DNA of 16,096 bases, taken from assembly GCA_964487155.1 (NCBI GenBank), contig CAZAQB010000073.1, forward strand, positions 1 through 16,096. The letters run 5' to 3'. A program made the translations under genes and the position numbers. The stretch is from CAZAQB01 sp964487155. GTDB taxonomy: Bacteria > Pseudomonadota > Gammaproteobacteria > Nitrococcales > Nitrococcaceae. This document shows, piece by piece, positions 7,184 to 13,295 of the stretch; within the stretch, counting starts at the first letter, position 1, and every line of letters starts with the position of its first letter. The notes beneath the pieces were generated by a model. The model was not told the DNA's origin, ran no database searches, and was given only the letters and a program-made list of their open reading frames with translations.

Positions 7184-8266
7184 CTAGCCGTGGCGGCGCT
7201 CGAACTCGGCCATGAAATCCACCAGGGCGCGCACACCCTCCTCGGGCATGGCGTTGTAGAGGCTCGCCCGCATGCCGCCCACCGAGCGGTGGCCCTTCAG
7301 CGTGGTGAGCCCGGCGGCGGTCGCCTGCTTGAGGAAGGCGTCGTCGAGGCCGTCGTCGGCCAGCACAAAGGGCACGTTCATCCAGGAGCGCGAATCCGGC
7401 GCCACCGGGTTGCGGTAGAAATCGGAGGCGTCGATGGCGTCGTAGAGCAGGGCGGCCTTGCGCCGGTTGCGCTCGCCGATGCCCTCCAGGCCGCCCTGGC
7501 GCTTCAGCCACTGGAACACCAGGGCGGCGATGTACCAGGCATAGGTGGGTGGGGTGTTGAGCATGGAATCCGCCTCGGCCTGGCGCGCGTAATCCAGCAC
7601 CTGGGGGGTGCCGCGCGCCGCCTCGCCGATCAGGTCCTCGCGGACGATGACCACGGTCAGCCCGGCCGGGCCGATGTTCTTCTGGGCCCCGGCGTAGATC
7701 AGCCCGAAACGGGAGACGTCGATGGGCCGGGACAGGATGGTGGAGGACATGTCCGCCACCAGGGGCACCTCGCCGGTGTCCGGCACCCAGTGGAACTCCA
7801 CCCCGCTGATGGTCTCGTTGGGGGTGTAGTGGAGGTAGGCCGCCTGCGGATCCGGGGCCCAGGTGTCCTGGGGCGGCACCGCCATGGGATCGCCGCTGCC
7901 GCCCGCGGCGGCCACGTTCACCTGGCAGAAGTTGTTCGCCTCGGCAATGGCCTTCTTCGACCAGCTGCCGGTGTTCACGTAGTCGGCCCGGTCCCGGCCG
8001 CGCAGCAGGTTCATGGGGATGGCGGCGAACTGGCCGGTGGCGCCTCCCTGCAGGAACAGCACCTTGTAGCCGTCGGGCACGGCCAGCAGGTCGCGGAGAT
8101 CCTGCTCGGCTTGGCTGGCAATGGAGACGAACTCCTTGCCCCGGTGGCTCATCTCCATCACCGACATGCCGCTGTCGCGCCACTCCAGGAGTTCGTCCCG
8201 GGCCTGGGCCAGCACCTCCTCGGGCAGCACGGCGGGACCGGCACTGAAGTTGTACACACGGGACAT
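7184..8266 (-). CDS. serC: Phosphoserine aminotransferase
   Basis: PLP enzyme that transaminates 3-phosphohydroxypyruvate to phosphoserine; in gammaproteobacteria it also acts on the analogous intermediate in pyridoxal phosphate synthesis (PdxF role). The 360-residue product has the family's usual length. Visible features are NFSAGPAVLP at 6-15, MSHRGKEF at 39-46 with phosphate-binding His41 and Arg42, LQGGATGQF at 72-80, NTGSWSKKA at 98-106 with the PLP-stacking Trp102, the PLP lysine in YAGAQKNIGPAG (Lys196), and GHRSVGGMRASLYNA near the C-terminus. The ATG start is preceded by AAGGGAG 8 nt upstream. It heads the serC-serA-pheA-hisC-tyrA-aroA-cmk-rpsA series downstream of gyrA, 24 nt after a candidate terminator. 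Confidence 0.97.
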   Translation of the reverse strand: MSRVYNFSAGPAVLPEEVLAQARDELLEWRDSGMSVMEMSHRGKEFVSIASQAEQDLRDLLAVPDGYKVLFLQGGATGQFAAIPMNLLRGRDRADYVNTGSWSKKAIAEANNFCQVNVAAAGGSGDPMAVPPQDTWAPDPQAAYLHYTPNETISGVEFHWVPDTGEVPLVADMSSTILSRPIDVSRFGLIYAGAQKNIGPAGLTVVIVREDLIGEAARGTPQVLDYARQAEADSMLNTPPTYAWYIAALVFQWLKRQGGLEGIGERNRRKAALLYDAIDASDFYRNPVAPDSRSWMNVPFVLADDGLDDAFLKQATAAGLTTLKGHRSVGGMRASLYNAMPEEGVRALVDFMAEFERRHG

Positions 8267-8290
8267 GCAGTGGACTCCCTTGATGCTCTG

Positions 8291-8312
8291 AAGAAAAACC
8301 GGCGCCGGCCGG
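8291..8312 (-). terminator. Candidate Rho-independent terminator between gyrA and serC
   Basis: On the minus strand, directly after the gyrA stop, CCGGC-CGGC-GCCGG forms a 5-bp all-GC stem with a 4-nt loop and is followed by TTTTTCTT. This is the standard layout of an intrinsic terminator, although the stem is short. It ends 24 nt before the serC start, leaving no room for a normal promoter in between. It may therefore stop only part of the transcripts, or serC may be driven from inside gyrA. Confidence 0.5.
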
Positions 8313-8313
8313 G

Positions 8314-10881
8314 TCAGGCCTCGCCCTCGCCGGCGGGGGCACCGTTGCCGTTGTCGTCCTCCAGGCCCTCGATGCGGGCCAGGCCGGCCAGGGTCTCGCC
8401 CTCGCCGAGGCTGATCAGCTTCACTCCCTGGGTATTGCGCCCCACCACCGAGATCTCATCCACCCGGGTGCGCACCAGGGTGCCACCGTTGGTGATGAGC
8501 ATGATCTGGTCCTCGTCCACCACCTGCTCGGCACCCACCATGGCGCCGTTGCGCTCGGAGGTCTGGATGCCGATCACGCCCATGCCGCCCCGGCCCTGGA
8601 GGGGGTAGTCCTCCAGCGGCGTGCGCTTGCCGTAGCCATTGGCGGTGGCGGTGAGGATGTCGCCCTCGCCCAGGATCAGCAGCTGGATCACCGACTGGCC
8701 CGGCCCCAGGCGGATGCCGCGCACGCCGGCGGCGGTGCGGCCCATGGCCCGCACATCGGCCTCCGGGAAGCGCACCGCCTTGCCGGCGTCGGAGAGCAGC
8801 ATCACCTCGCGCTCGCCGTCGGTGATGCCCACGTTCACCAGCCAGTCGTCAGGGCGCAGATCCAGGGCGATGATGCCGCTGGTGCGTGGCCGGGAGAAGT
8901 CGGGCAGGGGCGTCTTCTTCACCGTGCCCAGGCGGGTGGCCATGAACACGTGGTGGTCCTCGGAGAACTCCCGGATGGGCAGCACCGCGTTGATGCGCTC
9001 GTGCTCGTCCAGCGGCAGCAGGTTGACAATGGGCCGGCCGCGGGAGGCCGGGCCGCCGTGGGGCAGCTCGTAGACCTTCAGCCAGTAGCACTTGCCGCGG
9101 CTGGAGAAGCACAGCAGCGTGTCGTGGGTGTTGGCCACGAACAGGTGGTCGATGAAGTCCTCCTCCTTGACCCGGGTCGCCGCCCGGCCCTTGCCGCCCC
9201 GGCGCTGGGCCCGGTAGCTGTCGATGGGCTGGGACTTGGCATAGCCGCCGTGGGAGAGAGTGACCACCACGTCCTCGGGCTGGATGAGGTCCTCCAGGGT
9301 GAGATCCAGCTGATCCTGGAGGATCTCGCTGCGGCGGGCGTCGCCGTAGTGCTCGCGCAGCGCCTCCAGCTCCTCGCGGATCACTTCCATCAGCCGCTCG
9401 CCGCTGCCAAGGATGTCCAGCAGGCCGTCGATGGTGTCCAGCAGGCTGCGGTACTCGTCGACGATCTTGCCCTGCTCCAGGCCGGTAAGCCGGTGCAGGC
9501 GCAGGTCGAGAATGGCCTGGGCCTGGGTCTCGGTGAGGCGGTACTGGCCGTCCACCAGGCCGAATTCCTCCGCCAGGCCCTCCGGGCGGGTGGCGTCGGC
9601 GCCGCTGCGGGAGAGCAGCTCGGTGACCACCCCGGGCGCCCAGGTGCGCGACACCAAGCCTTCCCGGGCCTGGGCCGGGCCCGGCGAGGCCTTGATCAGG
9701 GCGATGACCTCGTCGATGTTGGCCAGCGCTACGGCCAGTCCTTCCAGCACATGGGTGCGCTCACGGGCCTTGCGCAGCTCGTAGACTGTGCGCCGGGTCA
9801 CCACCTCCCGGCGGTGCCGCAGGAATGCCTGCAGGACGTCCTTGAGGTTGTGCTGCTTGGGCTGTCCCTCGGTCAGGGCGACCATGTTGATGCCGAACAC
9901 CGTCTGCAGCTGGGTGTGCTGGTAGAGGTTGTTCAGCACCACCTCAGGCAGCTCGCCCCGGCGCAGCTCCACCACCACCCGGATGCCGTCCTTGTCGGAC
10001 TCGTCGCGCAGCTCGGTGATGCCCTCGATGCGCTTCTCCTTGACCAGCTCGGCGATCTTCTCCAGCAGCCGGGCCTTGTTCACCTGGTAGGGCAGCTCGG
10101 TGACCACGATCCGCGGCTTGCCGGGAGACTCCTCCTCGAACTCGACGCGCGCCCGGATCACCATGCGGCCGCGGCCGGTGCGGTAGGCCTGGCGGATGCC
10201 GGCGGTGCCGTTGATGATGCCGGCGGTGGGCAGATCGGGGCCGGGGATGTACTCCATCAGCGCGTCGACGTCCAGGCTCTCGTCGTCGATCAGTGCGATG
10301 CAGGCGGCCACCACCTCGCCCAGGTTATGGGGCGGCACGTTGGTGGCCATGCCCACGGCGATGCCGGAACCACCGTTGACCAGCAGGTTGGGCACCTTGG
10401 TGGGCAGCACGACGGGCTCAGTCTCCGAGCCGTCGTAGTTGTCCACGAAATCGACGGTTTCCTTGTCGATGTCCGCCAGCATCTCGTGGGCCAGCCGGCT
10501 CATGCGGACCTCGGTGTAGCGCATGGCCGCCGGGGCGTCGCCGTCCACCGATCCGAAGTTGCCCTGGCCGTCCACCAGCCGGTAACGCATGGTGAAGTTC
10601 TGGGCCATGCGCACGATGGTGTCGTAGACGGCGGAGTCACCGTGGGGGTGGTACTTGCCGATCACGTCGCCGACCACGCGGGCGGACTTCTTGTAGGGCT
10701 TGTTCCAGTCGTTGCCCAGCTCGCGCATGGCGTGCAGCACGCGCCGGTGCACCGGCTTGAGACCATCGCGGACGTCGGGCAGAGCACGCCCGACGATCAC
10801 GCTCATGGCGTAGTCGAGATACGACTGGCGCATCTCGTCTTCCAGGTTGACTGGAAGAATCTCCTTGGCAAACGTCGACAT
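8314..10881 (-). CDS. gyrA: DNA gyrase subunit A
   Basis: The DNA-breaking subunit of gyrase, which with GyrB introduces negative supercoils using ATP. At 855 residues it is close to E. coli GyrA (875). The N-terminus MSTFAKEILPVNLEDEMRQS aligns so well that E. coli numbering holds: catalytic Tyr122 in AAMRYTEVRMS, and quinolone-region Ser83 and Asp87 in HPHGDSAVYD, both wild type. The breakage-reunion and coiled-coil regions run to about residue 530. The C-terminal beta-pinwheel carries the GyrA box QRRGGKG at 559-565, which separates it from ParC. The tail (EGLEDDNGNGAPAGEGEA) is acidic, as in other gammaproteobacteria. The start is the ATG at 10881, with only a weak GGA upstream. It has a long structured leader and appears to be followed by a terminator. 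Confidence 0.98.
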   Translation of the reverse strand: MSTFAKEILPVNLEDEMRQSYLDYAMSVIVGRALPDVRDGLKPVHRRVLHAMRELGNDWNKPYKKSARVVGDVIGKYHPHGDSAVYDTIVRMAQNFTMRYRLVDGQGNFGSVDGDAPAAMRYTEVRMSRLAHEMLADIDKETVDFVDNYDGSETEPVVLPTKVPNLLVNGGSGIAVGMATNVPPHNLGEVVAACIALIDDESLDVDALMEYIPGPDLPTAGIINGTAGIRQAYRTGRGRMVIRARVEFEEESPGKPRIVVTELPYQVNKARLLEKIAELVKEKRIEGITELRDESDKDGIRVVVELRRGELPEVVLNNLYQHTQLQTVFGINMVALTEGQPKQHNLKDVLQAFLRHRREVVTRRTVYELRKARERTHVLEGLAVALANIDEVIALIKASPGPAQAREGLVSRTWAPGVVTELLSRSGADATRPEGLAEEFGLVDGQYRLTETQAQAILDLRLHRLTGLEQGKIVDEYRSLLDTIDGLLDILGSGERLMEVIREELEALREHYGDARRSEILQDQLDLTLEDLIQPEDVVVTLSHGGYAKSQPIDSYRAQRRGGKGRAATRVKEEDFIDHLFVANTHDTLLCFSSRGKCYWLKVYELPHGGPASRGRPIVNLLPLDEHERINAVLPIREFSEDHHVFMATRLGTVKKTPLPDFSRPRTSGIIALDLRPDDWLVNVGITDGEREVMLLSDAGKAVRFPEADVRAMGRTAAGVRGIRLGPGQSVIQLLILGEGDILTATANGYGKRTPLEDYPLQGRGGMGVIGIQTSERNGAMVGAEQVVDEDQIMLITNGGTLVRTRVDEISVVGRNTQGVKLISLGEGETLAGLARIEGLEDDNGNGAPAGEGEA

Positions 10882-10922
10882 GCGGGGTTCCGACTAGCAG
10901 GACGCTGTGTCTGTCACCGCCC

Positions 10923-10968
10923 GGGGCGCGTGCGCCCCGTACAGCTGCGGCTCCGCGGCGCCTGTACG
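10923..10968 (-). promoter_or_regulatory. Tandem hairpins in the gyrA leader
   Basis: Two adjacent inverted repeats lie 42-87 nt upstream of gyrA. One is a perfect GC palindrome (GGGGCGC at 10923-10929, GCGCCCC at 10932-10938). The other pairs CGTACAG (10938-10944) with CTGTACG (10962-10968), with an inner GCGG/CCGC stem. Neither is followed by a T run on the minus strand, so they are not typical terminators. A role in RNA stability or translation of gyrA is possible but unproven. Confidence 0.4.
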
Positions 10969-11017
10969 CGGAACCTGATCGCACCTCCAGCCGCCCGGGC
11001 CGCGGGCGTCAACCGAA

Positions 11018-11044
11018 GGCGCCCCGGCCGAGGACCGAGGCGCC
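11018..11044 (-). promoter_or_regulatory. Strong stem-loop in the upstream gyrA leader
   Basis: On the minus strand GGCGCCTCGG (11044-11035) and CCGGGGCGCC (11027-11018) form a 10-bp stem with one U-G pair around a 7-nt TCCTCGG loop. It lies between the candidate extended -10 and the two proximal hairpins, making three stems in about 125 nt of leader. There is no T run after it. Confidence 0.4.
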
Positions 11045-11061
11045 CGCGAGGTAAGCGGAGA

Positions 11062-11070
11062 ATGGTATCA
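11062..11070 (-). promoter_or_regulatory. Candidate extended -10 promoter of gyrA
   Basis: On the minus strand TGATACCAT combines an extended-10 TG with TACCAT, which agrees with TATAAT at four of six positions, including the key first T, second A and last T. It sits just after the cyclophilin stop in an AT-richer pocket. No good -35 lies at 17 nt, as is allowed for extended -10 promoters. A TTGACG at 11007-11012 was examined as a -35 but has no partner. Transcription from here would give a leader of about 175 nt. Confidence 0.3.
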
Positions 11071-11073
11071 CAG

Positions 11074-11086
11074 CCCGCCAGCGGGC
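11074..11086 (-). other. Short GC palindrome after the cyclophilin gene
   Basis: CCCGCTGGCGGG, immediately downstream of the stop codon at 11089, can form a 4-5 bp GC hairpin. It is followed by TGTGATACC, not a T run. It may mark the 3' end of the cyclophilin message or be chance in GC-rich DNA. Confidence 0.25.
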
Positions 11087-11088
11087 GG

Positions 11089-11694
11089 TCAGTCGCCGGA
11101 GCCGGCCTCGGCGCCGACGCGCTCCGCGGACTCGATGACCCGCACTTCCTGGGGCACGTCGCTGAATGGGCCGCGCCGGCCGGTGGGGGTGGCGGCGATG
11201 CGATCCACCACGTCCATGCCCTCCACCACCCGGCCGAACACGGCATAACCGTGGGGGTCGGCGCCGCCTGGATCGAGGAAGGCATTGTCCTTCAGGTTGA
11301 CGAAGAACTGGGAGGTGGCGCTGTCCGGGTTGCGGGTACGGGCCATGGACAAGGTGCCGCGCTCGTTGGCCAGCCCGTTGCGGGCTTCGTTGGGGATCGG
11401 ATCCCGGGTGCGCTTCTGCTGCATGTCCGACGTGAAGCCGCCGCCCTGGATCACGAAGCCGGGCACCACGCGATGGAAGATGGTGGCGTCATAGAACCCG
11501 GAGTCCACGTACTGGAGAAAGTTCTCCACCGTCTCCGGCGCCTGCTGGGGGTAGAGTTCCACCCGGATGTCGCCCACGTTGGTGCGCAGCAGCACCTGGG
11601 GCGGGCCGGCCGCCTCCCCTTCGCCTTCGGCGGCGCCGGCCGGCAGGGCCATGGACAGGCTCAGCAGCATCATCAGGATTCGCCCTCTCATCAT
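11089..11694 (-). CDS. ppiA: Periplasmic peptidyl-prolyl cis-trans isomerase, cyclophilin type
   Basis: Cyclophilins speed up cis-trans isomerisation of proline bonds during protein folding. The 201-residue product starts with an apparent signal peptide (MMRGRILMMLLSLSMALPAGAA, likely cut near residues 20-22), so it probably works in the periplasm like PpiA. The cyclophilin core follows from about residue 33: ENFLQYVDSGFYDATIFHRV with catalytic-region Phe73-His74-Arg75, VIQGGG at 81-86, GTLSMART at 113-120, SQFFVNLKDN at 128-137, and YAVFGRVVEGMDVVDRI at 150-166. An in-frame TAG 21 nt upstream limits the start to the ATG pair at 11694/11691; the ribosome site (GGCGAG) is weak. It lies between a lipoprotein gene and gyrA, which from memory is not the Pseudomonas arrangement. 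The family is sure; the exact paralogue name is less so. Confidence 0.88.
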   Translation of the reverse strand: MMRGRILMMLLSLSMALPAGAAEGEGEAAGPPQVLLRTNVGDIRVELYPQQAPETVENFLQYVDSGFYDATIFHRVVPGFVIQGGGFTSDMQQKRTRDPIPNEARNGLANERGTLSMARTRNPDSATSQFFVNLKDNAFLDPGGADPHGYAVFGRVVEGMDVVDRIAATPTGRRGPFSDVPQEVRVIESAERVGAEAGSGD

Positions 11695-11745
11695 CGGGTT
11701 GATCTCGCCTTTCTAAAAAGTGAATTGCAGTGGCTGTGGGGGTCG

Positions 11746-12180
11746 CTACCAGGGGTCGAGCATGCGGCAGCGGGCCACCGCCTCCCGGCCCACTTCCGGA
11801 TCCACCAGGTGCAGCTGCGAGTGCACGCCGTCCGCGCCCACGGCGACCTCCTGCCAGAGGTAGTAGAGTTGCCCGGCCTCCATATCCAATTCCAGCGCCG
11901 CATCCCGGCCGTAGGTGGAACTGATGCGGTGCTCTCCCGGCCGCACTTCCACGAAGAAGAAGGTGTGGCCCAGGGTGTGGCCCACCGGCACACCGTCCAG
12001 CATCACCTCCATGGGGATGTCGCCGCCGAAGCGCTCGTCCCGGTAGACGTAGACACCCGCCCTGGCGGGATCGGGGGCGTGGCGCTTGGCGGCTGTCTCG
12101 TGGTCCTCCGATGCGGGCCGGGTCGCGGCGCAGGCCGCCGCCAGCAGCACCAGGCCCAGCGCCAGCAGCCGCCGCCACAT
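11746..12180 (-). CDS. Putative DUF2846-like lipoprotein
   Basis: The function is unknown. The 144-residue product begins MWRRLLALGLVLLAAAC, a short charged end, a hydrophobic stretch and a lipobox-like LAAAC with Cys17 as the expected lipid-modified residue, so it is probably a membrane-anchored lipoprotein facing the periplasm. The remainder has the pattern of DUF2846 domains: VYVYRDERFGGDIPMEVMLDG (43-63), VGHTLGHTFFFVEVRPGEHRISS (66-88), then beta-rich sequence ending CRMLDPW. Residue 18 is Ala, not Asp, which favours the outer membrane if the E. coli sorting rule applies. The ATG overlaps the mtnA stop as TGATG, pointing to translation coupled with mtnA. The cyclophilin follows after 51 nt, so two envelope proteins may share a message with a salvage enzyme. 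The domain assignment is from memory. Confidence 0.75.
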   Translation of the reverse strand: MWRRLLALGLVLLAAACAATRPASEDHETAAKRHAPDPARAGVYVYRDERFGGDIPMEVMLDGVPVGHTLGHTFFFVEVRPGEHRISSTYGRDAALELDMEAGQLYYLWQEVAVGADGVHSQLHLVDPEVGREAVARCRMLDPW

Positions 12181-13232
12181 CAGGCGGGAACCTCCGCCGG
12201 TTGACCCATGAGGCGGGCCAGGCCTTCGCGGCCGGGATGCTCCAGGGCACCGCGTTCGGTGACCAGGACGCTCACCAGCTCCGCCGGGGTGACATCGAAC
12301 ACCGGGTTCCAGGCACCGACGCCGGGCATGGTCTCGATCCCGCCGGAGGCAGCCAGCACCTCTTCCGCCGCCCGCTCCTCAATGGGAATGTCGTCCCCTT
12401 CGGCCAGCCCGAGGTCCACGGTGGAACTCGGGGCCACCACCATGAAGGGCACGCCGTGGGCCCGGGCCGCCAGGGCCAGCGCATAGGTGCCGATCTTGTT
12501 GGCCACATCGGCGTTGGCGGCCACCCGGTCGGCACCCACCAGCACGCAGCTCACTTCGCCGGTGCGCAGCAAGGCCGCAGCGGCGCCATCGGCCAGCACC
12601 CGTACCGGGACGCCGTCCCGGGCGAGTTCCCAGGCCGTGAGCCGGCTGCCCTGGAGCCAGGGGCGGGTTTCGTCGGCATAGACCCGGCTCACCCGGCCCG
12701 CCGCGAAGGCGCTGCGGATCACCCCCAGGGCAGTGCCATAGCCGCCGGTGGCAAGCGACCCGGTATTGCAGTGGGTAAGCACCGCCCCGCCGGGAGGCAC
12801 GTAGCCGGCCCCGATCTCGCCCATGCGGCGGTTGGCGGCCACGTCCTCGCGGTGCAGGGCCGTGGCCCACCGCTCCAGGGCCGCCTCCGGATCCCCCTCG
12901 CCACGGGCCAGCACGCGGCGGGCGCCGTCGAGGGCCCACGCCAGGTTCACTGCGGTGGGCCGGCTGGCGGCCAGGCGCTGGAACGCCGCCTCGGCCCGCG
13001 CCCGCCAGTCACCGCCCTCGGCCCGGGCTGCACGCACCGCCAGACAGGCACCGTAGGCGGCGGCCAGGCCGATGGCCGGGGCACCGCGCACCACCATGGC
13101 GCCAATGGCCTGCGCCACCGCCGCGGCGTCGGGGCAGTTCAGGTAGGTTTCTTCGGCCGGCAGGCGGCGCTGGTCCAGCAGAAGCAGCCCCGCGGGGGTC
13201 CATTCCAGGGCTCTTACGGTATCGTGTGCCAT
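12180..13232 (-). CDS. mtnA: S-methyl-5-thioribose-1-phosphate isomerase
   Basis: Converts 5-methylthioribose-1-phosphate to 5-methylthioribulose-1-phosphate in methionine salvage. The 350-residue protein is of usual length and related to eIF2B alpha. Family markers are VVRGAPAIG at 47-55, THCNTGSLATGGYGTALG at 153-170 with the catalytic Cys155, YADETRPWLQGSRLTAWEL at 185-203, VGADRVAANADVANKIGTY at 232-250 with the catalytic Asp235, and GVPFMVVAPSSTVD further on. The frame stays open far upstream, but homology begins at MAHDTVRALEW, so the ATG at 13232 is used; its ribosome site (CCGGAA) is weak. It is divergent from mtaD with 63 nt between starts. The pairing suggests that methylthioadenosine enters salvage through deamination to methylthioinosine. 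Confidence 0.95.
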   Translation of the reverse strand: MAHDTVRALEWTPAGLLLLDQRRLPAEETYLNCPDAAAVAQAIGAMVVRGAPAIGLAAAYGACLAVRAARAEGGDWRARAEAAFQRLAASRPTAVNLAWALDGARRVLARGEGDPEAALERWATALHREDVAANRRMGEIGAGYVPPGGAVLTHCNTGSLATGGYGTALGVIRSAFAAGRVSRVYADETRPWLQGSRLTAWELARDGVPVRVLADGAAAALLRTGEVSCVLVGADRVAANADVANKIGTYALALAARAHGVPFMVVAPSSTVDLGLAEGDDIPIEERAAEEVLAASGGIETMPGVGAWNPVFDVTPAELVSVLVTERGALEHPGREGLARLMGQPAEVPA

Positions 13233-13295
13233 TCCGGTTCGTGTGCTCCCGTGCCGGGGGCATTCTCTCACACCCCAAGCGCCGGAGTTCAGCCC
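13233..13295. promoter_or_regulatory. Divergent mtnA / mtaD intergenic region
   Basis: These 63 nt separate two divergent start codons, so both promoters must lie here or reach into the coding ends. I found no convincing -35/-10 pair on either strand. The mtaD ribosome site GGAG (13284-13287, 8 nt before the ATG) is clear. A loose GTGTG...CACAC inverted repeat spans part of the region but is too weak to call an operator. Confidence 0.35.

Noticed and set aside
6344..8608. Plus-strand open frame of 754 codons opposite serA, serC and the end of gyrA
   Set aside because: It is antisense to three well-identified genes and has no domain or ribosome site. Long antisense frames are expected at this GC content.
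11007..11012. TTGACG as a -35 box for gyrA
   Set aside because: No acceptable -10 hexamer lies 16-18 nt downstream on the minus strand (TGGAGG and neighbours).
8950..12204. Plus-strand open frame of 1084 codons opposite gyrA, the cyclophilin and the lipoprotein
   Set aside because: It mirrors highly conserved genes on the other strand, has low-complexity His/Gly/Val/Gln-rich composition typical of antisense frames in GC-rich DNA, and crosses the gyrA leader. It has no recognisable domain.
13233..13295. SAM or SAH riboswitch, or regulator operator, between mtnA and mtaD
   Set aside because: The region is only 63 nt with no extended paired structure. The GTGTG/CACAC repeat is short and loosely placed.
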